From contig CAVQGY010000002.1 in assembly GCA_963712165.1 (NCBI GenBank), positions 310,001 through 374,000 of the forward strand: a stretch of DNA of 64,000 bases. The letters are read 5' to 3'. Position numbers and translations under genes: made by a program. A model generated the notes under the pieces. That model was not told the DNA's origin. It saw only the letters and a program-made list of their open reading frames with translations, and searched no databases. Source of the stretch: B10-G9 sp963712165 (GTDB taxonomy: Bacteria; Chloroflexota; Anaerolineae; Anaerolineales; UBA11858). Positions 50,536 to 59,430 of this stretch are shown in pieces (the stretch's first letter is position 1; each line of letters opens with the position of its first letter).

Positions 50536-51423
50536 TCAATCTTTGAAGAGTGGCAGTTGGGAAGTTGTATCGCTTCTTTTCCTGGGATGAAAAACCGGGA
50601 TCTTAGATTCTATCCCAGCTGCGTCCATTTCTTTCTTGAAAACCTCGTTCAACTCGCGCCAGTTCGGCGAGCCACATTGATAGTTATCCCCAAAGGTCTG
50701 GATATACCGCTCCTTAACCCCGGGAAAAAGCTGATCCAATTTTTGATAATAGAAATCACGGGAGCCCGGCCGGAGTGATACCCCAAAGGCAGGAATGATA
50801 TAGCTGGCCCCGTTTCTTTTTGCTTCCCAAACGATCTGGATGATATTTTCCGGCTCATCTTCCAGGAAGGGCAGAATTGGCATCATGGTCACCCCGGTAA
50901 GAATCCCCGCGTTAGCTAGTTCGCGCATGGCCTGAAAGCGTGCCGACGGCCGGGGAGCACCAGGTTCCACTTTGGCAGCCAATCTATCATCCGCCGTAGT
51001 TATGGTAAAACTGACTGCCGCATAAACCTTCGAGATGTCTTGGAGAATGTCCAGGTCTCTCAGCACAAGTCCCGATTTGGTCAAGATATGGACCGGGAAT
51101 CGATGTCTGGCTATGATCTCCAGCGCTCCGCGGACCAATTTGTAATTCTCTTCAACAGGCATATAGGGATCATTCATGGACCCAAAACCGATCGTTCCCA
51201 GGACCTGTTTGCGGGGAAGTGTATCCTCTAGAAGCACAAGAGCATTGGTTTTCGCCCTGATCTCAGCCAAATCCCCTAATTGATAACATTCTGATCTTGA
51301 ATCACAATAGATGCACTGATGCTGGCAGCCGCGGTACAAATTCATATTGTACTTAAGCCCGAACCAGGTATCAGGCTGTTTAACATGATTAAGGATGGTC
51401 TTGGATGTGATCTCAGTAACCAT
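50536..51423 (-). CDS. SPL-family radical SAM protein
   Basis: A 295-residue radical SAM enzyme related to spore photoproduct lyase and the Rv2578c group. The [4Fe-4S] cluster motif is CQHQCIYC near residue 33, after the typical GLKYNMNLYRGC. TKSGLVLRDLDIL near 115, VSFTITTADD and the AGILTGVTMMPILPFLED segment are conserved. Members make or repair DNA photoproducts or have unknown roles; the Cys used by true SplB for catalysis cannot be placed by eye. No photolyase or spore genes are near. Confidence 0.85.
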   Translation of the reverse strand: MVTEITSKTILNHVKQPDTWFGLKYNMNLYRGCQHQCIYCDSRSECYQLGDLAEIRAKTNALVLLEDTLPRKQVLGTIGFGSMNDPYMPVEENYKLVRGALEIIARHRFPVHILTKSGLVLRDLDILQDISKVYAAVSFTITTADDRLAAKVEPGAPRPSARFQAMRELANAGILTGVTMMPILPFLEDEPENIIQIVWEAKRNGASYIIPAFGVSLRPGSRDFYYQKLDQLFPGVKERYIQTFGDNYQCGSPNWRELNEVFKKEMDAAGIESKIPVFHPRKRSDTTSQLPLFKD

Positions 51424-51750
51424 GGCAGATCATCCAGATAAGGATATTTTTTGCTATTCTTCAGACAGTGTTTATTATACAGGGATTAACTTCCAATCGA
51501 CAAATCAGGGGAAAAAAGCCCCCGGGTAATTCCGGGGGCATAAGTAGCGTTTCTTATGATTGGTTTCTATTTCACCCAGGGGAAGCTCCACTAGTCTTTG
51601 GTAGACCTGATCAGCGATCTCCAGCACATCATCCAGGGCAGTTGTTATCCCTTTACTTTCTGAGTGACTTGCGCCCCTGAATGATCTGCCTGATGTAAAC
51701 CTGTCAGCAAGGCTAGCATACCTTAGTTGTTAGTGGCGCACCGGATCCGA
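51424..51750 (-). other. Intergenic region with a coding-like frame and a terminator
   Basis: About 330 bp between the DegV gene and the radical-SAM gene. On the minus strand a frame is open from 51729 down to TGA at 51507-51505 with protein-like codon use (ALDDVLEIADQVYQRLVELP), but no suitable start codon or ribosome site. It ends inside the terminator described separately. Near the radical-SAM start nothing else is seen. The frame could be the remnant of a gene or chance. Confidence 0.45.
51512..51539 (-). terminator. Rho-independent terminator downstream of the first DegV gene
   Basis: GCCCCCG / CGGGGGC with the loop GGTAATTC is followed on the minus strand by TTTTTTCCCC. It ends transcription before the radical-SAM gene. 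Confidence 0.85.
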
Positions 51751-52620
51751 TCAGGGAATCTCGTCAAACACTTCCTGTGATCCAAAACCCACGCCGACCA
51801 TACTGGGTCCTGTATGAGCGCCCAATACCAAGGACATCGGTCCTATGGGCAGCCAGTTGCATTTGAACAACTTGTCAACCTCGTCCCGTAGAAAATGGGC
51901 AGCATCCGGATTGTTGGAGTGCAGCACCTGGACGCGTATTTCGCTGCCAAGAGGATGTCTTTTCTTGATCTGCTCTATCAGGCCACGCATGGCTCCCTTA
52001 AAGGTTCTCACCTGACCCAGCTGGATATAGGTGCCATTTACCTTTTCAACGCCGATGAGTGGTTTGATATTGATCAAAGAAGCGATGATCCCTTTCATAT
52101 GGCTGATGCGTCCCCCGTGGATCAGGTACTTGAGTTCATCCAGGGTGTAGACGCTCTCGCAAGCGTCACCAATACGCTTCATCAACCCCAGAATGCGCTC
52201 CATGCTCCAGCCGGCTTTAATGGCCCGGGCGGCAGCTTTAACCTGCCATCCTGCAGCAGCAGAAAGGGTTTTGGTATCCACATGGGTGACATTGGCTTCA
52301 GGCACCATCTGCGCGCCGGCCAATGACGAGTTAAATGTCCCGCTTAATCCTGAGGTGATGTGGACGGAGAGGATATCCGGATCAGTCGCAGCCAGTTTCC
52401 GATACAATTCAGCAAACTGCCCTGCAGAGGGTTGGGATGTTATGGGCAAATTATCGGATTTAGCCAGCAGCGCGTAAAAATCCTCCGGCTTAATATCCAC
52501 CCCTTCCTGGTAGGTTTCCCCATCCAAGGTGACAGTCAAGGGCACGGTATGGACATTGTACTCTGCCGCCTCTTGGGTAGATAAATTATGGTCGGTCCCG
52601 CTATCTGTAACAATTTGCAT
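51751..52620 (-). CDS. DegV-family fatty-acid-binding protein
   Basis: A 289-residue protein of the DegV/FakB family that binds a fatty acid and presents it to a fatty-acid kinase in bacteria that use this route. MQIVTDSGTDHNLS at the start, VDIKPEDFYALLAKSDNLPITSQPSAGQF near residue 40, and SVHITSGLSGTFNSS near 95 are characteristic. IHGGRISHMKGIIASLINIKPLIGV near 165 and VLGAHTGPSMVGVGF near 270 complete the fold. The start at 52620 has AGGAG upstream; a TTG two codons earlier is possible. A second DegV gene lies 277 bp upstream on the same strand. No FakA kinase is nearby. Confidence 0.9.
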   Translation of the reverse strand: MQIVTDSGTDHNLSTQEAAEYNVHTVPLTVTLDGETYQEGVDIKPEDFYALLAKSDNLPITSQPSAGQFAELYRKLAATDPDILSVHITSGLSGTFNSSLAGAQMVPEANVTHVDTKTLSAAAGWQVKAAARAIKAGWSMERILGLMKRIGDACESVYTLDELKYLIHGGRISHMKGIIASLINIKPLIGVEKVNGTYIQLGQVRTFKGAMRGLIEQIKKRHPLGSEIRVQVLHSNNPDAAHFLRDEVDKLFKCNWLPIGPMSLVLGAHTGPSMVGVGFGSQEVFDEIP

Positions 52621-52830
52621 TTTCAACTCTCCTGTACATGTTGATTAGAGCCGTTTCCTTTTTGGTAGGCGTTTCTCATCTATGAAGGGGCAAATGGAAA
52701 GATTCAATATCAATATCCAGCAGTAAATAAGATCCAATTTCTGGGACCCATATCCCTGTGAGAACTCCATTTTAAGTGCCACCGATTATATCAAATATCA
52801 TTAATTTAAAATTCGACCGAGGTGTTGATG

Positions 52831-52854
52831 ACAAAAATAATGACTGGAGTCATT
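52831..52854 (-). terminator. Possible terminator after the second DegV gene
   Basis: A perfect palindrome AATGACT-CC-AGTCATT (minus strand) is followed by ATTTTTG. The loop is too short as drawn, but opening the inner pairs gives a usable hairpin. It lies 44 nt beyond the DegV stop and could alternatively be a protein-binding site for the downstream DegV gene. Confidence 0.4.
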
Positions 52855-52897
52855 TAGATGATTTTTTGGCTGTTTTCTCCCTGGAGTCCATTTCGAA

Positions 52898-53746
52898 TCA
52901 AGGATAAAACGCCAAACCCAATGCCCCGGGCCCGACATGGGTGCCCACAACAGGGCTGACATCTGAAAGATGAACAAGCGGGGAATTAAACCGCTCTTTC
53001 ACCAGATTCACCAATGCCCTTCCCTCATCCAAACAGTCCACATGAACCACGGCTGCTTCCGCCATCTGCTTTCCGTCCAGGCGAGTCCCAGCAATATCCA
53101 GCAGCTCCGCGATTCCTTTCTTTTTTGTCCGGGTTTGTGATAACGGTTGGATAACCCCATCTTCAAAGTGCAAGATAGGTTTGATATTTAGAGCTGTTCC
53201 CAGAAGCCTTTTGGCGCCTCCTATCCTACCTCCCTTGTGAAGAAATTCCAATGTATCCACCACAAAAAGGAGCTGGGTCTTGTCCCGTGTGGCTTCTGCA
53301 ACTGCCACAACTTCATCAATGGATTTTCCAGCGGCGGCAGCCCGGGCGGCAGCGACAGCGATCAAGCCTTCTCCCATGGCGCTGAAGGATGAGTCCACAA
53401 CCCTGACAGGAAGTCCGGGAATGAAATCCTTGGCAGCCTCAGCGCTTTCCACGGTCCCGCTGATCTGCGAGGAAGCCAGGACACAAACAATCCCATCACA
53501 TTGATCTTTCAGCCCCAGGAAGAATTCCTTAAATTCCTGTGCTGAAGGCTGCGTTGAAGTTGGCAGGGAAGCCGATCCGCGCAGCCTTTGATAAAAGGTT
53601 TGAGAATCGATATCCACTCCATCCTGGAAGGATTGCCCATCCCAGACCAGCCAGAGCGGGATGACCCGGATATCTAAATCTTTGACCAAGGAGTCGGGAA
53701 GAGAGGAAGAGCTATCTGTCACTACCAAAATTGTAGAATTCTTCAC
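52898..53746 (-). CDS. DegV-family fatty-acid-binding protein (second copy)
   Basis: A 282-residue DegV/FakB homologue, distinct in sequence from the neighbour at 51.8 kb. ILVVTDSSSSLPDSLVKDL near residue 6, VDIDSQTFYQRLRGSASLPTSTQPSAQEF near 45, VLASSQISGTVESA near 90, LHKGGRIGGAKRLLGTALNIKPIL near 165 and VVGTHVGPGALGLAFYP at the end match the family. Two paralogues with different ligand preference are common, for example one for saturated and one for unsaturated fatty acids. The region between the genes holds a palindrome. Confidence 0.9.
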   Translation of the reverse strand: MKNSTILVVTDSSSSLPDSLVKDLDIRVIPLWLVWDGQSFQDGVDIDSQTFYQRLRGSASLPTSTQPSAQEFKEFFLGLKDQCDGIVCVLASSQISGTVESAEAAKDFIPGLPVRVVDSSFSAMGEGLIAVAAARAAAAGKSIDEVVAVAEATRDKTQLLFVVDTLEFLHKGGRIGGAKRLLGTALNIKPILHFEDGVIQPLSQTRTKKKGIAELLDIAGTRLDGKQMAEAAVVHVDCLDEGRALVNLVKERFNSPLVHLSDVSPVVGTHVGPGALGLAFYP

Positions 53747-53946
53747 GCTATTCTCCTTCCAGTGATTGGTTGTTTTATTTTAAAACAAAATTTCAGGGAA
53801 GAAGTGACGGGGGGATTAGGCCTGGATATTCTGAAAAACAATCCCGTTGGCTGTCAAATCCGTTTTTGTTGATATGATTTCTTTGTATAATCAATTCTAC
53901 TGGAATAAACAACCTTTCCCTAATCAAAATAGATTTTCAAATTCAC

Positions 53947-55614
53947 ATGCCCCCTGATCATCCCTGGCAGAAATTCCTGGCAAAGACAGCTCTCGCTAAG
54001 CTGGAGCTGGTATTTATCTGCCTGTTCTGTCTTGGCGCTGTTTTGTGGGGAGCAGCTCTGAAAAAAAACCCTACCGCTTCCCAGGAAATCCCCCAAGTAA
54101 ATATTCAAGCCCACGCCTACGCCTTACCCAATCAGGGCTGGGCCCCCCTTAAGGTTTATTTCAGCGCATTCGGCTCAGGAAATGATACGAGCCAGATCTC
54201 AAAACTGGAATGGGATCTGGATGGCAATGGTTCCTTCGAGACCGACGCCAGCTCCAATGGCGGTTATGCCAGCTATGTATACACAAAACCCCGCAATTAC
54301 ACGATCAGCCTCCGGGCAACCAACAGCGAGGGCCAATCTTCGATTGCCACCACCACGGTTGCTGTAAAACACCCTGTTTCCAGCAGCGTTGATTACTGGA
54401 GCGTATTTGACGACCGCCGTATCAGGAAAATCGAGCTCCGTTTTACTCAAGCAAACTGGGAAACAATGATGTCCAATCCCATGGAAAAGCGGGTTGTACC
54501 CGCAGATGCCTTGATCTTCGGTGAGGAAGTTCGCGATATTGGTATAAGTCCCAAGGGAAACTCAACCATCGGCTTCACCGCCAAACCTCCCTTAAAGATC
54601 GATTTTAACGCCTATCACCCTGAGCAGGAATTTCACAACTTGAAGATGCTCCTGCTGCATAATAATTTTGGCGACCCCTCTTTGCTCAGAGAAAAAATGG
54701 CCTACGATATGATGCGCTTCGCGGGCGTGCATGCAGGATTCACCGCCTTTGTGGATGTCTGGGTGGATATCATAGATGATTCCAATCCGGCTGAGTTCCT
54801 GGGAATCTATACCATGGTCGAACGTCCAGACACCAAATACCTGGCCAACCGCTTTGGCCCCACCAATAACAGGGGCAACCTCTATAAAGCTGATGCCTGG
54901 TTTGAGGAAGGAGCAGCAGATCTGGCCTATTACGGCGAGAATATCGCAGACTATCCCCATCCCCGGGGCGAACTAGCCTACGCGCTGATGTTTAAGGATC
55001 CTACTAAAGCGGATTTCCAGGATATTATCGACCTATGCTACGTGATCGACGGCGCCGTGTATGATTCCTCGGAAGATTTCGCGGCCGCCCTGGAAGGGGT
55101 CTTTAATGTGGATACCTACCTTCGTTATTTAGCTGTCATTTTCTTGACCCTTAATTTTGATCAATATCCAGACACAGGCAACAATTACTATCTTTATCAC
55201 CACCCTGAAACAGGCCAGTTCGAATGGATAGCCTGGGACATGGGTAATTCATGGGGCCACTTCGGGGGCGACTTCAATCATCCCATTTTCGGGACAAAAT
55301 ACAGCTTGGGGCCGATGCAATACCGTCCACTGTTTACCAATGTGTTTGAAGTCGATGAATACCGTCAGGATTACCAGGCTTATCTGGACCTCCTGGTTCG
55401 GCATTATTATAATCAGGAAGGGGTGGGTAATCTCGCCCGTCAATGGGCCAGGATGCTTCGTCCTCACCTGCAATCTGGAAATGGCGATCGTATGTATTTT
55501 GGTCCTGAAGCACAATCCTCACTGGAAGGGTTTAATGAAGGAGTCCAGGAATTGATCCAATTGACAATCAGAAGAGCGAATTATGTATCAGAGGTCCTGG
55601 AGTCCGATCAATAA
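53947..55614 (+). CDS. CotH-like kinase protein with PKD domain
   Basis: A 555-residue membrane-anchored or secreted protein. A hydrophobic segment at about 20-38 precedes a PKD-type beta-sandwich (ISKLEWDLDGNGSFETD, then YTKPRNYTISLRATNSEGQSS, about 50-140). The remainder is a CotH kinase-like domain (IRKIELRFTQANWETMM, GISPKGNSTIGFTAKPPLKIDFNAY, SLLREKMAYDMMRFAGVHA, FLGIYTMVERPDTKYL, and WIAWDMGNSWGHFGG carrying the catalytic Asp near 430). CotH proteins phosphorylate spore-coat proteins in Bacillus; in other bacteria they are found with DUF4956 and VTC genes, as here. It begins a three-gene cluster; the next gene's start lies 50 nt beyond its stop. Confidence 0.9.
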   Translation: MPPDHPWQKFLAKTALAKLELVFICLFCLGAVLWGAALKKNPTASQEIPQVNIQAHAYALPNQGWAPLKVYFSAFGSGNDTSQISKLEWDLDGNGSFETDASSNGGYASYVYTKPRNYTISLRATNSEGQSSIATTTVAVKHPVSSSVDYWSVFDDRRIRKIELRFTQANWETMMSNPMEKRVVPADALIFGEEVRDIGISPKGNSTIGFTAKPPLKIDFNAYHPEQEFHNLKMLLLHNNFGDPSLLREKMAYDMMRFAGVHAGFTAFVDVWVDIIDDSNPAEFLGIYTMVERPDTKYLANRFGPTNNRGNLYKADAWFEEGAADLAYYGENIADYPHPRGELAYALMFKDPTKADFQDIIDLCYVIDGAVYDSSEDFAAALEGVFNVDTYLRYLAVIFLTLNFDQYPDTGNNYYLYHHPETGQFEWIAWDMGNSWGHFGGDFNHPIFGTKYSLGPMQYRPLFTNVFEVDEYRQDYQAYLDLLVRHYYNQEGVGNLARQWARMLRPHLQSGNGDRMYFGPEAQSSLEGFNEGVQELIQLTIRRANYVSEVLESDQ

Positions 55615-55663
55615 CAACCATGACTTGGTAACAAATACAGCACACAGAAAACGGAGGAGCAAA

Positions 55664-57013
55664 ATGAAGATCAAACGAGCACTGATCCTGATCACTACGA
55701 TTACTCTGGCGCTGGCGGCTCTTATGCCTGTTGGGTTGGTTTATGCCCAGGGAGAAGATTATCGGGAAGATTTTGAGGGCGAATTTCTCCAAGGTTGGGA
55801 ACACTCGGAAGGCATCCTCCTCTCTGAAGGTGTCTTGCAAATCCCCCCGGGGAATTTCGCGGTTCGTTTTGCAGGTCCGCCTGGGAGCTCCTATGAATTT
55901 GATTTCAAGCGCTCAGGACCGGGGGCACTGATCTTTCGTTACGCCATCAGTCCGGGAAGTGAGTACGCCCTGATCATCCATAACACAGCAGTCGTGTTGG
56001 AACGAGGTGAGGAAGGACCTCCCAAGCTGCTGGACGAGGGTTCCTGGGAGGACAACACCCAGGATTGGCATTCTGTAAAAATTCAGATAAATCCATCCGG
56101 GCAGAAGATCTCCCTGGACGACTCCCTGGTCATTTCGACCCAAGAAGAAACCATTTTGCGCGGCGGAGGTGTGGGATTCTGGGTTGAAGGAGAAGCCACT
56201 GTGGAGCTGGATAATCTGGTCATATCCGGATTCACGGCACCTCAAGGTGGAGAAGAACGACAACCGGGACCCGCTGTCGTGGAAAATCAGCCTCTCGAGC
56301 CAACCCCAGATACTGCTACAGTTGAAGAAGTCAGTGTCCGAGATCTGATCACTGAACTGACCGGTGCCCAGACCAACCCGACGGATCTGACCACTTTCCT
56401 GATCAATCTGGGTCTATCGGTCCTGCTTTCCTATATCCTCAGCCGGGTATACGTGCACTGGGGGTCCTCGCTGTCCAACCGCAGGCGATTCGCCGCCAAT
56501 TTCATCCTGCTCACGGTCACCACAACTTTCATCATCCTGGTCGTTCGCTCATCGGTTGCATTATCGTTGGGTCTGGTAGGCGCCCTGTCGATTGTTCGTT
56601 TCCGATCTGCGATCAAAGAGCCAGAAGAGTTGGCGTATTTGTTCTTTGCCATCGCGATCGGCATCGGGCTGGGCGATAACCAGCGCCTGATCACAGTGAT
56701 CGCCCTGGCAGCAGCCATCCTGGTGCTGGGGATCATGCGCCTTTTCCGGGGACGCCAGGCTGATTTTAATCTTCATTTAACGATAACAAGCAGCGGAACA
56801 ACCAAAGCGGACTTCGAAGAAGTAGTGGATACGCTAAAATCGAACACCACTCAAATGAAATTGATCCGCTTTGATGAGTCCGAGGGGTCCCAGGAAATAT
56901 CCTTCCTGGTAGAGTTTCGGGATATGGAGCAGCTTAAAGAAGCGAAAAGCATCCTGCAGGCACTATCCCCCGGGCTCCAGGTATCCTTCCTTGACAATAA
57001 AGGAATCCTGTAG
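55664..57013 (+). CDS. Secreted LamG-like domain fused to a DUF4956 membrane domain
   Basis: A 449-residue protein. A signal peptide (about 1-27) is followed by a concanavalin-like beta-sandwich at about 30-190 (YREDFEGEFLQGWEHSEGILL, QKISLDDSLVISTQEE, ATVELDNLVISGF). A Pro/Glu-rich spacer leads to several hydrophobic segments and the DUF4956 signature, GLVGALSIVRFRSAIKEPEELAYLFFAIAIGIGLGDNQ near 305. A soluble C-terminal ferredoxin-like end follows. DUF4956 proteins are of unknown function, typically encoded beside VTC and CotH genes. The start at 55664 has GGAGG 6 nt upstream. The extra sandwich domain is not part of the usual DUF4956 protein. Confidence 0.85.
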   Translation: MKIKRALILITTITLALAALMPVGLVYAQGEDYREDFEGEFLQGWEHSEGILLSEGVLQIPPGNFAVRFAGPPGSSYEFDFKRSGPGALIFRYAISPGSEYALIIHNTAVVLERGEEGPPKLLDEGSWEDNTQDWHSVKIQINPSGQKISLDDSLVISTQEETILRGGGVGFWVEGEATVELDNLVISGFTAPQGGEERQPGPAVVENQPLEPTPDTATVEEVSVRDLITELTGAQTNPTDLTTFLINLGLSVLLSYILSRVYVHWGSSLSNRRRFAANFILLTVTTTFIILVVRSSVALSLGLVGALSIVRFRSAIKEPEELAYLFFAIAIGIGLGDNQRLITVIALAAAILVLGIMRLFRGRQADFNLHLTITSSGTTKADFEEVVDTLKSNTTQMKLIRFDESEGSQEISFLVEFRDMEQLKEAKSILQALSPGLQVSFLDNKGIL

Positions 57014-57028
57014 AAGGTCGGGTAAGAT

Positions 57029-57724
57029 ATGCCGCAAATCACACAGAGCCATCGGGAATTCCGATACGAAAGAAAATTCTTCATCGACCAACTGAACCTT
57101 CAGGAGGCGATGGTCCTTGTTAAGCGCCATCCGGCAATGTTCTCGGAAATTTATCCCCCTCGTTATATCAACAATATCTATTTTGACCATCCCTTACTGG
57201 TAAATTATTCCGACAATATTAATGGTGCTTCGATACGCAAGAAGGCTCGAGTTCGATGGTACCAGGACCTTTTTGGAAATGTGGCTCGTCCAACCCTGGA
57301 ATTTAAGATCAAAGAGGGACTGATGGGCACCAAGATCAGCTATCCCTTTCCAACATTCGATTTTCAAAAGGGATTTTCTGAGATCTATTTTCGGGATTTG
57401 ATCCGATCTTCCTCGATGCCACCAGAAACGACCTACTATCTCGAGACCGTCGAGCCAGTGCTGGTAAATCGCTACCGCCGCTGGTATCTGGCAACACCTG
57501 ATAAGGCCTTTCGAATCACTTTAGACGCTGAACTGAACTATTACCACCTAAAAAAGACCAACAACCAGTTCCTGTTCCATCAGGCTGACCGGCAGTCTGT
57601 CATCTTGGAGATCAAATATCAGCGAGAGCATGACCCCTTAGCGGACCGGATCAGTTCCGGATTTCCATTCCGGATGACCCGCAGTTCGAAATATGTCCAG
57701 GGGATAGAGAGGGTTTATCTTTGA
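57029..57724 (+). CDS. VTC-domain (polyphosphate polymerase-like) protein
   Basis: A 231-residue protein of the CYTH-like triphosphate-tunnel VTC family. The start EFRYERKFFIDQLNLQEAMVLV carries the RYERKF motif. YINNIYFDHPLL near residue 46, RKKARVRWYQDLFG near 70, LEFKIKEG near 90, TVEPVLVNRYRRWYLA near 140 and SVILEIKYQRE near 188 give alternating basic and acidic residues lining the tunnel. In yeast VTC4 this domain makes polyphosphate from ATP. It follows the DUF4956 gene by 15 nt, as is usual in this cluster. Confidence 0.88.
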   Translation: MPQITQSHREFRYERKFFIDQLNLQEAMVLVKRHPAMFSEIYPPRYINNIYFDHPLLVNYSDNINGASIRKKARVRWYQDLFGNVARPTLEFKIKEGLMGTKISYPFPTFDFQKGFSEIYFRDLIRSSSMPPETTYYLETVEPVLVNRYRRWYLATPDKAFRITLDAELNYYHLKKTNNQFLFHQADRQSVILEIKYQREHDPLADRISSGFPFRMTRSSKYVQGIERVYL

Positions 57725-57795
57725 TCAACCACCATCAACGGAGAAATCCTGGTAGAAAAGCCCAGGGAATGACCTATTAACCTGTTTAAGCCCAG

Positions 57796-57832
57796 GAGGT
57801 GGAAGATGACTGGTAACTATGTCTTCCACCTC
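57796..57832 (+). terminator. Hairpin at the end of the CotH cluster
   Basis: GAGGTGGAAGA / TCTTCCACCTC with a 15-nt loop lies between the convergent VTC and flavin reductase genes. No T-run follows on either strand, so termination is uncertain. Confidence 0.45.
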
Positions 57833-57847
57833 AGCTGATTGGCTTAT

Positions 57848-58417
57848 CTATCCGATCGTCCTCCCGACCTGGAAGGCATCCTCGATCTGCTCACCCACCC
57901 TGTGATACTTCTGGACCTTCGTGGCGTAAATGATCGGATCCACCTTTAGGATATCTGGTTTACCATCCTCGCCAATAACATCTGGATCAACTTTTATATC
58001 CAGGATCTCACCGATGAATTGGGTATGCAGGCCGATCTCATAGGTATGGATCACTTTACATTCCAGCACTAGAGGGAATTCCTCTGCATAGGGCGCATCC
58101 ACCAGATCCGATTTAACCGCCGTCAAGTCGCAAACCTGGAATTTGTCGGCACTGCGTCCGGAGGCAATACCGCAGTAATCAGCGATAGCTACCTGGGCCG
58201 CGGAGGGCACATTGACCGTATAAGCCCCTCGCTCCATGATGCTGCCATAAGTATAGGTCGCTTTGCGGAGGGAGATGGTCACACATGGCGGTTTGGAGCA
58301 GCATATCCCTCCCCAAGCCACTGTGGCCAGATTGGGTTTTCCATCCTGATCATAAGAACCCACACACCAAACCGGCAGGGGATAGACCAGGGTTTGGGCG
58401 CCAAGCGATTTTTTCAT
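57848..58417 (-). CDS. Flavin reductase-family protein
   Basis: A 189-residue FMN-binding split-barrel protein of the flavin reductase/FlaRed type. VYPLPVWCVGSYDQDGKPNLATVAWGGICCSKPPCVTISLRKATYTYGSI near residue 10 gives the FMN-phosphate and ring-binding strands, and GAYTVNVPSAAQVAIADYCGIASGR near 66 follows. It may reduce flavin for another enzyme or act on its own. The start at 58417 has AGGAGG 7 nt upstream. The frame extends to 58549 but the extra part would overlap the hydrolase gene and has no ribosome site. Confidence 0.9.
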   Translation of the reverse strand: MKKSLGAQTLVYPLPVWCVGSYDQDGKPNLATVAWGGICCSKPPCVTISLRKATYTYGSIMERGAYTVNVPSAAQVAIADYCGIASGRSADKFQVCDLTAVKSDLVDAPYAEEFPLVLECKVIHTYEIGLHTQFIGEILDIKVDPDVIGEDGKPDILKVDPIIYATKVQKYHRVGEQIEDAFQVGRTIG

Positions 58418-58484
58418 ATTGATCCTCCTATTCTCTGGCTGGGCAATAACATTTGCATTGGGATGACTTGGGTATAATTTCAGG

Positions 58485-59264
58485 TCAATTCGACAAGAAA
58501 TCACCCACAACCCGGTTGAACTCCTCCGGTTTCTCCGCCGGCAGAGCATGTTTGCTGTTTTCGATCACTACCAATCTGGCTCCGGGAATCAGGGCAGTAT
58601 ACTTTTCTTTATCCTGGGTTGGAAAATAATCCCCATCCGCACCGAGCACAAGGGTTGGGGCCTTGATCTCTCCCAGACGCTCCCTGACACTCCAGCCGTA
58701 GGCAGCTTTGAGTGCTGCCCGGTAGGAAGGCTTGTGGTTTTCGGACCAACGTTTGATAAAAACCTCCTTTATTGCCTCCTGATCCGGTGCAGTAAAAAAC
58801 CGCTCAGCAAGCACAACCCCCATTCTTTCCATACCCATAAAACGGATGATGAGTAATCGCTGCCAGTAAGCCAGCCTGTCTGAGAGATTTCGAGGGATCA
58901 GCTCAGGTACACTGTTAACGATAACCATTTTCTTCACCAGCGCCGGATAATCCAGCCCAAGCTGAAAAGCAACCATCCCCCCCAGGGAAATTCCAATGAT
59001 TCGGGAGGGGGACAATCCCAGCCCCTCAATCAAGGAGGCAGTATCCTTGGCAAAAAGTGTCATGGAATATGGACCAGGGGGTTTGGCAGACTTCCCATGG
59101 CCGCGCAAATCAAGTGTGACAACCTGATAGGTTTTTTCAAAATGGCTTACTTGCAGCTCCCAGTCCCTGGAGCTAGAGCCAAGACCGTGGATCAGCAGCA
59201 ATGGATCCCCCTGGCCATGGATCTCATAATAGATTTCAATATCTCCGGTTGAGAATAGTGGCAT
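58485..59264 (-). CDS. Alpha/beta hydrolase
   Basis: A 259-residue alpha/beta hydrolase. The oxyanion motif HGLGSSSRDW near residue 26, nucleophile Ser in GISLGGMVAFQLG near 92, acid residue in VLGADGDYFPTQDKEKY near 206 and catalytic His in VIENSKHALPAEKPEEF near 235 form a complete triad. The substrate is not evident. The start MPLFSTGD at 59264 has GAGGAAAAGA upstream; a TTG four codons earlier is possible. It is followed by the flavin reductase gene after 67 nt. Confidence 0.88.
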   Translation of the reverse strand: MPLFSTGDIEIYYEIHGQGDPLLLIHGLGSSSRDWELQVSHFEKTYQVVTLDLRGHGKSAKPPGPYSMTLFAKDTASLIEGLGLSPSRIIGISLGGMVAFQLGLDYPALVKKMVIVNSVPELIPRNLSDRLAYWQRLLIIRFMGMERMGVVLAERFFTAPDQEAIKEVFIKRWSENHKPSYRAALKAAYGWSVRERLGEIKAPTLVLGADGDYFPTQDKEKYTALIPGARLVVIENSKHALPAEKPEEFNRVVGDFLSN

Positions 59265-59430
59265 TCTTTTCCTCAATGGTCTACCAGCTCAGCTGAATAG
59301 ATTTCCTCTCTAGTATATCGCCAATCATTAGGACAGACCACAAGCCCCGGTTAAACCTAATCCGGAAGGTCTGCAGTGGGTCTTGTGTAATATATTCACT
59401 TGTTAGGTATATTATCTCGAGAGGAAACGG

